Assembly: GCF_004114995.1 (NCBI RefSeq)
Contig: NZ_SDJP01000003.1
Span: 223,119-259,374, forward strand
DNA length: 36,256 nt
Source of the DNA: Halorubrum amylolyticum
Lineage (GTDB): Archaea > Halobacteriota > Halobacteria > Halobacteriales > Haloferacaceae
Direction of reading: 5' to 3'
Shown piece by piece: positions 1-8,144 of this stretch (the stretch's first letter is position 1; each line of letters begins with the position of its first letter). The position numbers and the translations under genes are program-made. The notes under the pieces are model-generated. The model was not told the origin of the DNA. It saw nothing but the letters and a program-made list of their open reading frames with translations, and did no database searches.

Positions 1-77
1 ATACTCCCGCACTCGATCAAGAGACGGCCTTCAGCGACCGGTTGTCTCGGACGCGGCGATCTCGGATCACCCGTGAT

Positions 78-597
78 TCATCGGACCGATCGGATCCGGT
101 CCGCGCCCACCTCGATCGGCTCCGCGTACCGGACGATCGGGTCGCCGGCGGGCCGGTCGAACCCGTTCGCCTCGAACAGCGTGTTCGCCCGGAGGTCGAC
201 GGTCGCCTCCCGCGCTCCTCGCGCTCCCCGAGCGGTCGGCGGTCGCGGGCGGGGCCACGTCCATTTCCGCGCGGTAGTACGGGAGTGCGAACAGCCGCCG
301 CGCGACCGCGACGCCGAGACGGTCGTCCGCGTCGAGGTTGTAGAAGTACACGCCCGGACCGTCGGGCCCCACGACGTAGGTCCGGAGGTTGAGCTCCGGG
401 AACGAGAGCTCGACCGGCGCCCCGGGCGGGCGGATGTCGTCCATCACGAAGGCGACGACGCTCAGGTACGCGTCGCCCTCGTGGGTAGCGGCCGAGAGCC
501 GGTCCGGGAGCGTCCCGGAGACGACGGCGGGGTCGACCGGCCAGTGGCAGAACAGCGCGTCGCGCCACGTCATCTCCAGCCAGCGCCGCGTGAGCAT
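78..597 (-). pseudogene. DUF2071 (YqjF-like) protein, internally deleted and frameshifted
   Basis: The N-terminal part, from ATG at 597 (MLTRRWLEMTWRDALFCHWP), matches the start of the DUF2071/YqjF family, and the frame stays convincing to about position 242 (PYYRAEMDVAPP). Beyond that the same frame becomes arginine-rich nonsense. A typical DUF2071 C-terminus (ATVDLRANTLFEANGFDRP, ending IEVGADRIRSVR and a stop at 78-80) is found in another frame from about 240 to 78. The two pieces total about 170 residues, against roughly 240 expected from memory for the family, so about 65-70 central residues are missing as well as the frame. A sequencing error alone would not remove that much. The family function is unknown. 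An upstream in-frame ATG at 633 exists, but the family start fits 597. Confidence 0.75.
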
Positions 598-667
598 ACG
601 AACGGGTAGGGGTGCCGGCGAGTTAATCCGCACGCCGGGGCGGCGCCGGACAGAGCGGGACGAGACG

Positions 668-1591
668 CTAGGCCTCGCCGCCTCCGCCGTCCGCGGCGTC
701 CTTCCACTCCCCGACGCCCGAGGGGTCGAGGTGGACGTGAACGTCGCCCACGTCCTCCAAGTTCCGGAGTCCCGTGACGAGTTCCGTCTCGATGCCGTGG
801 GCCTCCCGGAGCGTCATCTCGCCGTCGACCTCGACGTGGACCTCGACCTCGAGGTCGGTGCCGTCGTAGTACACCGTCAGGTCGTGGACGCCCTCGACCG
901 CGGGGTTCTCGCGGAGCGCGGCGGTGACGCGCTCGCGGTCGGCGGCGGGCGGCGCCGCGCCCACGAGGTACGTGACGTTCTCGCGGCCGATCTCGATCCC
1001 CTGATACACGACCAGGACGCTGACGAGCGCCCCCGCGACCGGATCGAGGATCGGGAACCCGAGGAGGAGCCCGAACACGCCCACCAGCGCGGCGATCGTC
1101 GTGTAGATGTCGTTGAGGCAGTCGGCCGCGAGCGCGGTGAGCGCGGTCGATCCCAGCGTCGCGTTCACCCGGTCGGTGTACCAGTAGAGGAGGTACATAT
1201 CGGCCATCGCGAACAGCAGCGCGGCGACGAGGACGGGGCTCGCGGCGACCTCGACCGGACCGACGAGTCCGAGCACCGACTCCCGGAGGAGCAACAGCCC
1301 GAGCAACACGATCGTCGCGCCCACGAACAGCGCGGTCAGGGGCTCGATCCGCTGGTGACCGTGCGGGTGGGTCTCGTCGGCGGCGTCGTACCGCGACCCG
1401 CCCCAGACGAACACGACCGCGCTGGCGACGAGGTCGGCGACGGAGTGGGCCGCGTCCGCGAGCAGGGCGACGCTGCCGAACGCCAGTCCCGCCGCCCCCT
1501 CGACGGCGATCTTCACCGCGTTGCCGAAGACGTTCACCCCCGCGGCGCGCTGGAACCGCGCCTTCTCGCCGCTTCCCCAGGGGCGCCACAT
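668..1591 (-). CDS. Cation diffusion facilitator (CDF) metal/proton antiporter
   Basis: A 307-residue membrane protein of normal CDF length. The N-terminal half holds about six transmembrane segments and the C-terminal part (about 210-290) is the soluble ferredoxin-like cytoplasmic domain (DLEVEVHVEVDGEMTL, then DVHVHLDP). The first metal motif is D46-A-A-H49-x3-D53 in TM2, and the family HPHGHQRIEPL loop follows at 75-85. In TM5 the second half-site is D157-x3-D161 instead of the HxxxD of zinc exporters, which points to Mn(II)/Fe(II)-type selectivity rather than Zn(II); this is inference. The likely role is export of divalent metal from the cytoplasm using the proton gradient. It stands alone between a broken DUF2071 gene and a divergent HD-domain gene. 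Confidence 0.9.
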   Translation of the reverse strand: MWRPWGSGEKARFQRAAGVNVFGNAVKIAVEGAAGLAFGSVALLADAAHSVADLVASAVVFVWGGSRYDAADETHPHGHQRIEPLTALFVGATIVLLGLLLLRESVLGLVGPVEVAASPVLVAALLFAMADMYLLYWYTDRVNATLGSTALTALAADCLNDIYTTIAALVGVFGLLLGFPILDPVAGALVSVLVVYQGIEIGRENVTYLVGAAPPAADRERVTAALRENPAVEGVHDLTVYYDGTDLEVEVHVEVDGEMTLREAHGIETELVTGLRNLEDVGDVHVHLDPSGVGEWKDAADGGGGEA

Positions 1592-1746
1592 ACGTCCCGG
1601 TGGTCACCGCCCGACCTTAAGGACCTCGGCGTCGAGGCCGACTTCGACGGGGCGAGCAGAGGCGATACACCCGTCGTAACGACTAAGAACGAAACGCTCC
1701 TCGGTTACGGTAATGAACGTCGAGTTTTTCGCCCGAGGTGGTTCCC

Positions 1747-2439
1747 GTGGGCGTCGAAATTAAGGAAGCGGAGGTGAGCGACGAGGACTTCGCGGAGATG
1801 AAAGGGTTTGTGAGGGATTACCTTGCGGCCAGCGTCGAGAGCGAGGAGGACGGCGGTCGGATGCGCTGGTACCCGTGGCACTCCGCGGAGTACCGGTTCA
1901 ACCACATTCTCAACGTCGTCGATCTGGCGATCGACATCGCCGAGAGCGAGGGCGCCGACGTGGACGTGGTTCGCGTGGCCGCGGTGTTCCACGACGTGGC
2001 GAAGTTGGAGGCCGAACAGGACGTTCACGCCGAGGCCGGCGCGCGGGTCGCCCGCGAGTACTTACAGAGCCGCGGCAGCTACCCGGAGTCGTTCATCGAG
2101 GAGGTGTGCGGCGCGGTCGTCGAACACTCCTACACCGGGGATCTGACGGACGTGCCCTTAGAGAGCCGGTGTCTGATCGAGGCCGACGTACTCGACAAGG
2201 TCGGCGCGAACGGCGCCGCCCTCATGCTGCTCCGGATGGGGTATGAGTCGCGGACCCACATGGACGCCGCGAAGATGGTCGACCGGGTGCTCCAGCGGGC
2301 TCACGACCACACCGAGCGCGTCGTCTCGGACACCGCCGAGAGCATCGCGCACCAGCGCATCAAGCGCGTGAAGTGGCTCCGCGAGTGGCTCGAAGAGGAG
2401 GTTGCGCGGATGGACGCCGACGGCGTCACCGATCGCTGA
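1747..2439 (+). CDS. HD-domain phosphohydrolase-like protein
   Basis: About 230 residues with the HD superfamily metal-site pattern. Numbered from the upstream GTG at 1738, there is a His in FNHILNV (56), the HD pair in AAVFHDVAKL (H85-D86), a His in DVHAEAGA (97), one in VVEHSY (130) and a late Asp in IEADVLDK (150). These are the residues that hold metal in HD phosphohydrolases. The substrate cannot be read from sequence; nucleotides or other phosphate esters are usual. The GTG at 1747 was preferred because a GAGGTGG purine stretch lies just before it; the GTG at 1738 would add three residues. The C-terminus is a charged helix (VKWLREWLEEEVARMDAD). It is monocistronic and divergent from the CDF gene. 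Confidence 0.8.
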   Translation: MGVEIKEAEVSDEDFAEMKGFVRDYLAASVESEEDGGRMRWYPWHSAEYRFNHILNVVDLAIDIAESEGADVDVVRVAAVFHDVAKLEAEQDVHAEAGARVAREYLQSRGSYPESFIEEVCGAVVEHSYTGDLTDVPLESRCLIEADVLDKVGANGAALMLLRMGYESRTHMDAAKMVDRVLQRAHDHTERVVSDTAESIAHQRIKRVKWLREWLEEEVARMDADGVTDR

Positions 2440-2527
2440 CGCCGCGGGTCCGGGATTCCTGCCCGCCGGCCGAACGGCCCCGGAGAGCGTCGCCCCCCTC
2501 GGCGGGGCGGTCGTCGGCGCCAACACG

Positions 2528-2556
2528 CTTATTCTACGGGCGTCAGACACGAACGT
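2528..2556 (+). promoter_or_regulatory. TATA-like box for a leaderless start at 2557
   Basis: The AT-rich stretch CTTATTCTA (2527-2535) stands out in very GC-rich DNA and lies 22-30 nt before ATG 2557, the usual spacing of a haloarchaeal TATA box for a leaderless mRNA. It should drive transcription through the 21-bp repeat into the COG1361-like gene and the exporter. Confidence 0.45.
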
Positions 2557-2790
2557 ATGAGCCGATTCGACGCGTTCGCGGGTCGTCCCGCCGGCCCTGA
2601 TGCCGTCGCGGTCCAGCCCTCCGCCGTCCCGATCCAGCCCTCCGCCGTCCCGATCCAGCTCTCCACCGTCCCGATCCAGCTCTCCACCGTCCCGATCCAG
2701 CTCTCCACCGTCCCGATCCAGCTCTCCACCGTCCCGATCCAGCTCTCCACAAACCCGGCCGCCGGAGCGAGAGTCGGAGGCCGGAGATGA
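2557..2790 (+). CDS. Possible small repeat-containing leader protein
   Basis: A 77-codon frame begins at the ATG expected for a leaderless transcript and runs through the 21-bp repeats as a heptapeptide series: two QPSAVPI-type units, then QLSTVPI units. Its TGA overlaps the ATG of the next gene (ATGA, 2787-2790), which would allow translational coupling. A more diverged unit just upstream (PDAVAVQ) keeps the same heptad phase. Against it: 21-bp repeats of this composition leave several frames open on both strands, and no known domain is recognisable. It may be a real leader peptide, the relic of a regulator, or chance. Nothing else in 2440-2786 looks like a gene. Confidence 0.3.
   Translation: MSRFDAFAGRPAGPDAVAVQPSAVPIQPSAVPIQLSTVPIQLSTVPIQLSTVPIQLSTVPIQLSTNPAAGARVGGRR
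2596..2755 (+). repeat. 21-bp tandem repeat, six full copies plus edges
   Basis: Units of exactly 21 bp lie at 2617-2637, 2638-2658, 2659-2679, 2680-2700, 2701-2721 and 2722-2742, with a partial copy at 2743-2755 and a diverged one at 2596-2616. The first two differ from the other four at two positions; the last four are identical, which suggests recent expansion. There are no spacers, so this is not a CRISPR array. The repeat lies between a promoter-like box and the COG1361-like gene. Confidence 0.95.
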
Positions 2791-4475
2791 GCCGGTCGGC
2801 GAGGGTCGGAACGCTGGTGCTGGTGCTCGCGCTCGTCGCCGCGGGGTCGCTCGTCGCGGGGGCAGGGCTCTCCGGCGCCGCCGCGTCCGTGACCGGCGCC
2901 GACGACGGGCGGACCGCGCTGCAGGGCGCCGACGCGGTCGGCCCCGCCGCCCAGACGACCGACAGACAGGTCCGCGGCTCGCCCGAACTCGACCTGTTCC
3001 TCTCGCAGCGGACCGTCCCGAGCGGCGCCGAGTCGGCGGTGACCGTCGACGTCCTCAACACGGGCGAGATGGAGATGGGCAACGACCTCGACCCGCGCGT
3101 GACGACCGCCCGCGGGCTCACGCTGGAGGTCGACGACGGCGACGTGCCGATCGAGGTGGGCGACGGCACGACGGTGGTCGGCGACGTGCGGACCGACGCG
3201 AGTCCCGTCTCCGTCCCGCTCGACGTGACGGTCCCCGACGACGTGCCGGACGGGCGGTACGAGGTCGAGGTGACCGCCCGCTACCGGTACACGTTCGAGG
3301 TGGTCCCCCAGTTCAACAACCACAAGGACCGCCGGGGGGTCGACCGCTTCGACCTGACGGTCGTCGTCGACGACGGCGCGCGGTTCGCGGTCCTCGACAC
3401 CGAGACGGACGCGCAGGTCGGCGGGAGCGGCGACGTGACCGCGACCCTCCGGAACGTCGGCGACGAGGTCGCCCGCGACGCGGTCGTCACCGGGAGCACG
3501 ACCGGGAGCGGGGCCGCGATCGGCAGCAACGGCAGCGGCGAGGCGTTCGTCGGGGACTGGGAGCCCGGCGAGAACCGGACCGTGACGTTCGCCTCCACCG
3601 TCTCGCCCGACTTCGGCGGCGGAGCGTACGCGTTCGTCTCGACGGTCGACTACCGCGACCGCGACGGGATCGAGGAGACCGCCCCCGCCTCCCGGGCGGG
3701 CGTCGTCCCGGCCCCCGAGCAGTCATTCTCGGTCGACGACGTCGAGGGCACCCTCGAAGTCGGCTACTCGGGAACCGTCTCCGGGACGCTCACGAACGAG
3801 GGACCGCTCGACGTCGACGACGCGGTGCTGGTCGCGGACCCGCAGAGCCAGCGCGTGAGCCTCGGGGAGAGCCGGTACGCGCTCCCGGAGATTCCGGCCG
3901 GCGAGTCGATAGAGTTCTCCTTCGACGCGGACGTGAACGGCAACGCCGACCCCGGACCCCGACAGTTCCGGTTCACGACCGAGTACACCAGCGGCGACTC
4001 GACGATCGCGGTCGACGAGACCCGCCGGATCGAGGTCGCGCCGCGCCAGCCCGAGTTCGACCTCGTCGCCGACAACACGACGGTGCCGGCCGGCGGGACC
4101 CGGCGGATCTCCTTCGAGATCACGAACCAGCGGCCGGAGACGCTCTCGTCGATCAACGCCGGCCTGTACGCCGACAGCCCGCTTTCGGCACCCAACGACG
4201 AGGCGTTCGTCGACGAGCTCGAACCCGGCGAGTCGACCGAGATCTGGTTCGAGGTGTCGGCCGCGCCCGGCGCCAGCGTCGAGACGCACCCGATCGAGAT
4301 CGACTTCCGGTACGAAGACGAGCGAGGCAACGACCGCATCTCGGACGTGGCCCAGTACCCGGTCGAGGTGACCGAGTCCACCGACGACGGCGGGCTCCCG
4401 ATCGCGACGCTCGTCGTCGGCCTGCTCCTCGCGGTCGCCGGCGCGGGCGCGGTCGTCTGGTACCGGCGGCGGTGA
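2787..4475 (+). CDS. Secreted, membrane-anchored COG1361/CARDB-like protein
   Basis: 562 residues. A Sec-type signal peptide (MSRSARVGTLVLVLALVAAG, then a small-residue stretch) is followed by about 500 acidic beta-rich residues and a single C-terminal transmembrane helix (LPIATLVVGLLLAVAGAGA) with a WYRRR cytoplasmic stop, so the bulk lies outside the cell. Ig/CARDB-like repeats are visible, with recurrent phrases such as SGDVTATLRNVGDE, YSGTVSGTLTNEGPLDVDD and PAGGTRRISFEITNQRPE, each followed by a GE(S/N) turn (EPGENRTVTF, PAGESIEFSF, EPGESTEIWF). This fits the COG1361 group of haloarchaeal surface proteins. It is followed by an RND/MMPL exporter, a pairing I recall from other haloarchaea, so it may be an extracellular partner of that transporter; that role is inference. 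Confidence 0.75.
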   Translation: MSRSARVGTLVLVLALVAAGSLVAGAGLSGAAASVTGADDGRTALQGADAVGPAAQTTDRQVRGSPELDLFLSQRTVPSGAESAVTVDVLNTGEMEMGNDLDPRVTTARGLTLEVDDGDVPIEVGDGTTVVGDVRTDASPVSVPLDVTVPDDVPDGRYEVEVTARYRYTFEVVPQFNNHKDRRGVDRFDLTVVVDDGARFAVLDTETDAQVGGSGDVTATLRNVGDEVARDAVVTGSTTGSGAAIGSNGSGEAFVGDWEPGENRTVTFASTVSPDFGGGAYAFVSTVDYRDRDGIEETAPASRAGVVPAPEQSFSVDDVEGTLEVGYSGTVSGTLTNEGPLDVDDAVLVADPQSQRVSLGESRYALPEIPAGESIEFSFDADVNGNADPGPRQFRFTTEYTSGDSTIAVDETRRIEVAPRQPEFDLVADNTTVPAGGTRRISFEITNQRPETLSSINAGLYADSPLSAPNDEAFVDELEPGESTEIWFEVSAAPGASVETHPIEIDFRYEDERGNDRISDVAQYPVEVTESTDDGGLPIATLVVGLLLAVAGAGAVVWYRRR

Positions 4476-4479
4476 CCGG

Positions 4480-4590
4480 ATGACGGACTCCGCACCCGAA
4501 CGACCGCGCGGGCGGCCTCCGCCGCCGGAGGACGGCCGGCGCGACCGCCGCCGGAATCGACGGCGGACCGACAGCGGGGGGCGACCGTGA
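4480..4590 (+). CDS. Possible 36-residue Arg/Pro-rich small ORF
   Basis: Begins with ATG four bases after the COG1361-like gene stop and ends with a TGA overlapping a GTG (GTGA, 4587-4590). Without the 46-bp duplication, that GTG would be the exporter start. The product would be rich in Arg and Pro, and no family is recognised. The overlap geometry is the only argument that it is translated; it may simply be spacer. Confidence 0.2.
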   Translation: MTDSAPERPRGRPPPPEDGRRDRRRNRRRTDSGGRP

Positions 4591-4645
4591 CCGCCGCCGG
4601 AATCGACGGCGGACCGACAGCGGGGGGCGACCGTGACCGCCGCCG
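4543..4645 (+). repeat. 46-bp tandem duplication over an exporter start site
   Basis: Positions 4543-4588 and 4589-4634 are identical 46-bp copies, followed by an 11-bp start of a third copy (4635-4645). Each copy carries the GGGGGGCGACCGTG purine tract plus GTG. Because 46 is not a multiple of three, the first GTG (4587) is out of frame with the exporter and only the second (4633) opens the true frame. Confidence 0.95.
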
Positions 4646-7131
4646 ACCGGTTCGTCGAGCGCGTCGACGAGTTCGTCACCGAGCGGCCGGCGACGGTGAT
4701 CGTCGTCTTCCTCCTCGTGAGCGTCGTCGCCGTCGGCGGGATCGGCGGGATCGAGACGAGCGCCGGCGCCGACCAGTTCACGCAGGACATCCCGGCCCAG
4801 CAGGCGTTAGACGACATCGACGAGGAGTTCGAGACCTCGATCGGCGGGTCGGCCACCGCCGCACAGGTGATCGTCACCGGCGACAACGTGCTCTCCCGCT
4901 CGACGCTGATACGGATCTTGGAGACCCAAGACAGGCTGGAGTCGCGGTCGACGCTCCGGGTGGGGTCGACGTCGAGCCACGCGGACGCGATCGCGCGACA
5001 GCTCGACCCGACCGCGGAGACCGCCGCCCAGCGGCGCGACGCGGTCGCGGAGGCGACGCCGCGGGAGCTGCAGGCCGCCATCGCCGACGCCGACGCGTCC
5101 GGCGCGATCGAGGCGCAGGTGTCGGTCGACTACAACCCGACCGCCCAGACCGCCGACGCCGCCATCGTCGGGATCACCTACGACCTGCCCGACGCGGCGA
5201 CGACCGCGCGGGTGACGGAGCTGCAGACGCGCAGCGTCGAGGTCGTCGACTCGGTGCCGGGCAACGAGGCCGGCGACAACGCGATCCTCTTCGGCGACGG
5301 CGTGCTCCAGTCGGAGATCACCGCGCTGCTCGGCGACACCGCGATCATCGTGTTCCCCGCGGCGCTGCTGTTAATTCTGGGCTTTTTGGTGTTCGCCTAC
5401 CGCGACCCGATCGACATGTCGATCGGGCTCGCGGCGCTCCTGCTGTCGCTTCTCTGGACCTTCGGGTTCATGGGGTACGCCGGGGTTCCGTTCTCCGACT
5501 CGCTCGTCACCGTCTTCCCGCTGTTGCTCGCGGTCGGAATCGACTTCGGGATTCACATCGTCAACCGCTACCGCGAGGAGCGGGGCGAGGGGTTGGGGAT
5601 CGCGGCCGCGATGCGGACGACGACCGACCAGCTGCTCATCGCGTTCCTGCTCGTGACGATCACCACCGTGTTCGGGCTCGTCTCGAACGTGGTGAGCCCC
5701 TTCGACCCCAACCGGGACTTCGGGATCGTCGCCGCCGCCGGGATCGTGTTCACGCTCGTCATCTTCGGGATCTTCCTGCCCGCCGCGAAGGTGCTCGCGG
5801 ACCGCTGGCGCGAGCGGCTCCCGATCCCGGAGTTCGGCACGACCGCGCTCGGCGCGGGCGACTCGCGGCTCGGCCGCGTGCTGCGCGTCGGCGTCGACCT
5901 CTCGGAGGTCGCGCCCGTCGCGGTCGTCGTCGTGCTCCTCGTCGGCGGCGCGGTCGGGGGCGCGTACGGTACCGGGGTGAACACGGAGTTCTCCGAGGAG
6001 GCCTTTTTCCCCGACGAGGACCGGCTGGAGACGTACTCGAACCTGCCCGAGCCGTTCGCGCCGACCGACTACACGTTCCTGCGCGTGCTCACGCTGTTCG
6101 AGGAGGAGTTCGAGCAGGACTTCGTCGGGAGCGTGACGCTGTACGTCGACCAGTCGGTGAGAGACGACGACGCCCTGGAACTGATCGACCGGACCACGCG
6201 CAACCCGCCCGACACCTTCGCGACGACCGACGAGCGCCGGGCGGCCTCGACAAGCGTCGTCACCGTCATCGAGGACCAGGCGGCGCGGGACCCCGAGTTC
6301 GCCGCCGTCGTCGATCGCAACGACCGGCTCGGCACGGGGGTGCCCGACCGCAACGTCGACGAGGTGTACGACGCCCTGCTCGACTCCCCGGCCGAGGGGC
6401 AGGCCCGCGGCTACCTCGCGGCCGACCGCGGGAGCGCGCGGATCGACTACACGATCCGGCCGGGCGTCGACAACTCCGAGGCGGTCGCGGACGTGCGCGA
6501 ACTCGCCGAGCGCACTCCCCTAGAGGCGGTGCCGACCGGGAGCCTCGTCGTCAACGAGGCCGTGATCGACCGGCTCACCGAGTCTGCGATCCGGAGCCTG
6601 TTCGCCGCGTTCGCGCTCACGGCGGTCTTTCTCGCCCTCTCGTACGCCTACCTGGAGGGGAAGGCCGTGTACGGCCTGCTCAACCTCGTGCCCGTGCTCG
6701 TCACGGTCGGGCTGCTGGTGGGGTCGATGCGGCTGTTCTCGATTCCGCTGACGCCGATCAACGCCCCGATCCTCTCGGTGTCGATCGGGCTCGGCGTGGA
6801 CTACACCGTCCACTTCGTCCACCGGTTCGTCGACGAGTACAAGGCCGGACACGCGATCGACGAGGCGCTGGACATCACCATCGCCGGCACCGGCGGCGCG
6901 CTCACCGGGAGCATGCTCACGACCGTCTGCGGGCTCGGGGTCCTCTGGCTCGCCGTGATCCCCCTCCTGCAGGACTTTGGCCTGTTGCTCGCGCTGGGCG
7001 TGCTGTACGCGTACCTCTGCTCGATCCTGCTCGTTCCGTCGCTCGTCGTCGTCTGGGACCGGTACGGGGACCGGGTCGGGCTCGGGCTCGACGGCAGCCT
7101 CCGCGAGACCGCCGGCGAACGCGCGGACTAG
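4633..7131 (+). CDS. RND/MMPL-superfamily exporter
   Basis: 832 residues with the two-fold architecture of archaeal MMPL/RND transporters: TM1 (about 18-38), a large extracellular domain (about 40-215), five TMs (about 222-395), then TM7 (about 430-455), a second extracellular domain (to about 655) and five more TMs. The sterol-sensing-like TM motifs are present in both halves: VGIDFGIHIVNRYREE near 299 and GLGVDYTVHFVHRF near 719, whose membrane Asp residues are expected proton-relay positions. The substrate is unknown; related proteins move lipids or other hydrophobic compounds. The start is GTG 4633, the only in-frame candidate after the duplicated ribosome-binding region. Its stop shares a CTAG with the stop of the convergent znuB. 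Confidence 0.85.
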   Translation: MTAADRFVERVDEFVTERPATVIVVFLLVSVVAVGGIGGIETSAGADQFTQDIPAQQALDDIDEEFETSIGGSATAAQVIVTGDNVLSRSTLIRILETQDRLESRSTLRVGSTSSHADAIARQLDPTAETAAQRRDAVAEATPRELQAAIADADASGAIEAQVSVDYNPTAQTADAAIVGITYDLPDAATTARVTELQTRSVEVVDSVPGNEAGDNAILFGDGVLQSEITALLGDTAIIVFPAALLLILGFLVFAYRDPIDMSIGLAALLLSLLWTFGFMGYAGVPFSDSLVTVFPLLLAVGIDFGIHIVNRYREERGEGLGIAAAMRTTTDQLLIAFLLVTITTVFGLVSNVVSPFDPNRDFGIVAAAGIVFTLVIFGIFLPAAKVLADRWRERLPIPEFGTTALGAGDSRLGRVLRVGVDLSEVAPVAVVVVLLVGGAVGGAYGTGVNTEFSEEAFFPDEDRLETYSNLPEPFAPTDYTFLRVLTLFEEEFEQDFVGSVTLYVDQSVRDDDALELIDRTTRNPPDTFATTDERRAASTSVVTVIEDQAARDPEFAAVVDRNDRLGTGVPDRNVDEVYDALLDSPAEGQARGYLAADRGSARIDYTIRPGVDNSEAVADVRELAERTPLEAVPTGSLVVNEAVIDRLTESAIRSLFAAFALTAVFLALSYAYLEGKAVYGLLNLVPVLVTVGLLVGSMRLFSIPLTPINAPILSVSIGLGVDYTVHFVHRFVDEYKAGHAIDEALDITIAGTGGALTGSMLTTVCGLGVLWLAVIPLLQDFGLLLALGVLYAYLCSILLVPSLVVVWDRYGDRVGLGLDGSLRETAGERAD

Positions 7132-8144
7132 TGCTCCGCGGACGGGGCCGGATCGTCTCCCGCGTCCGCCGCATCCTCGGGGTCTCCGGCCCGCCGCGAC
7201 TGCGCCTTCCCGGCGAGTACCGCCGCGACGTAGACCGCGACGGCGACGAGGACGATGGTGCCGCCGGCGGTCGTGTTGTAGCGGAACGACAGCGTGATCC
7301 CGGCGAGCACGGCGATCTGCGCGAGCACGACGGAGGCGAGCAGCGCCTCGCGGAACCCTCGGGCGAGCTGCGCGGCGGCCGCGACGGGGACCACGAGCAT
7401 CGCCGCGACGAGGATGACGCCCATGATCTGCATCGCGCCGACGACGACGAGGGCTGTCAGCGTCGTCATCAGGCGGTTGTACCACGGGACGTTGACGCCG
7501 GCGACGCGGGCCGCGGTCTCGTCGAAGGTCACGTACAGGAGCTGTTTGTAGGTGACCGTGACGACCAGCGCGACGACCGCGAAGAGGACGACCAACAGGA
7601 CGGCGTTCTCCCGCGAGACGGTCGAGAGGTTCCCGAAGAGGTACTGGTTGATCCCGACAGCGAGCCCGCCGGTGTTCAGGCTGATGAGGACCGCGCCGAG
7701 CGCGAACCCGGTCGAGAGCACGATCGCCATCGACACGTCGTTGTACGCGTCGGTGGTTTCGGAGATCAGCTCGATCGCCAGCGCGGCGATCACGGCGACG
7801 ACGATCGCCGTGACGTACGGGGAGATCCCGGTGCCGAGCAGGGAGTTGACGAACAGCCCGACCGCGACGCCCGCGAACGCGGTGTGCGCGAGCGCGTCGC
7901 CGATCAGCGCGAGCTGGCGGTGGACGAGGAAGGTGCCGATCAGGGGGGCCATCACCGCGATGAGCGCGCCGACGAGGAACGCGTGGTGCATGAACACGTA
8001 CTCCAGCATCGCGATCCCCAGCCGCTCGCCGACCCAGCCGAGCCCGTCGCTCCACAGCCCGACGAGCCGGGCGAGGAGGTCGTAGGGGGCGGAGAGGAGG
8101 GGAACCGACGCGGCAGCGGCCGCCGGAGAGGTCGGAACGCTCAC
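7128..8144 (-). CDS. znuB: Zinc/manganese-type ABC transporter permease (ABC-3)
   Basis: A 338-residue integral membrane protein with about eight hydrophobic segments and ABC-3 family hallmarks: HRQLALIGDALAHTAFAGVA near the second segments, then AIVLSTGFALGAVLIS and GVILVAAMLVVPVAAA. It forms the membrane channel for divalent metal (Zn, possibly Mn) imported by the neighbouring ATPase and binding protein. It starts at GTG 8144, overlapping the ATPase stop as GTGA, so it is translationally coupled. Its N-terminus carries a short Ala/Pro extension before the first helix. Its terminal TAG lies on the same CTAG as the stop of the convergent exporter gene. Confidence 0.9.
   Translation of the reverse strand: MSVPTSPAAAAASVPLLSAPYDLLARLVGLWSDGLGWVGERLGIAMLEYVFMHHAFLVGALIAVMAPLIGTFLVHRQLALIGDALAHTAFAGVAVGLFVNSLLGTGISPYVTAIVVAVIAALAIELISETTDAYNDVSMAIVLSTGFALGAVLISLNTGGLAVGINQYLFGNLSTVSRENAVLLVVLFAVVALVVTVTYKQLLYVTFDETAARVAGVNVPWYNRLMTTLTALVVVGAMQIMGVILVAAMLVVPVAAAAQLARGFREALLASVVLAQIAVLAGITLSFRYNTTAGGTIVLVAVAVYVAAVLAGKAQSRRAGDPEDAADAGDDPAPSAEH

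Noticed and set aside
389..1777. Plus-strand open frame opposite the CDF gene
   Set aside because: Antisense shadow of the CDF transporter; charged low-complexity translation without any family match.
2596..2755. CRISPR-like array
   Set aside because: Units are directly adjacent with no spacers and no cas genes nearby.
2529..3323. Minus-strand frame with ESWIGTV repeats over the 21-bp array
   Set aside because: Multiple frames remain open through a 21-bp repeat; no promoter or domain on this strand, and it is antisense to the COG1361-like gene.
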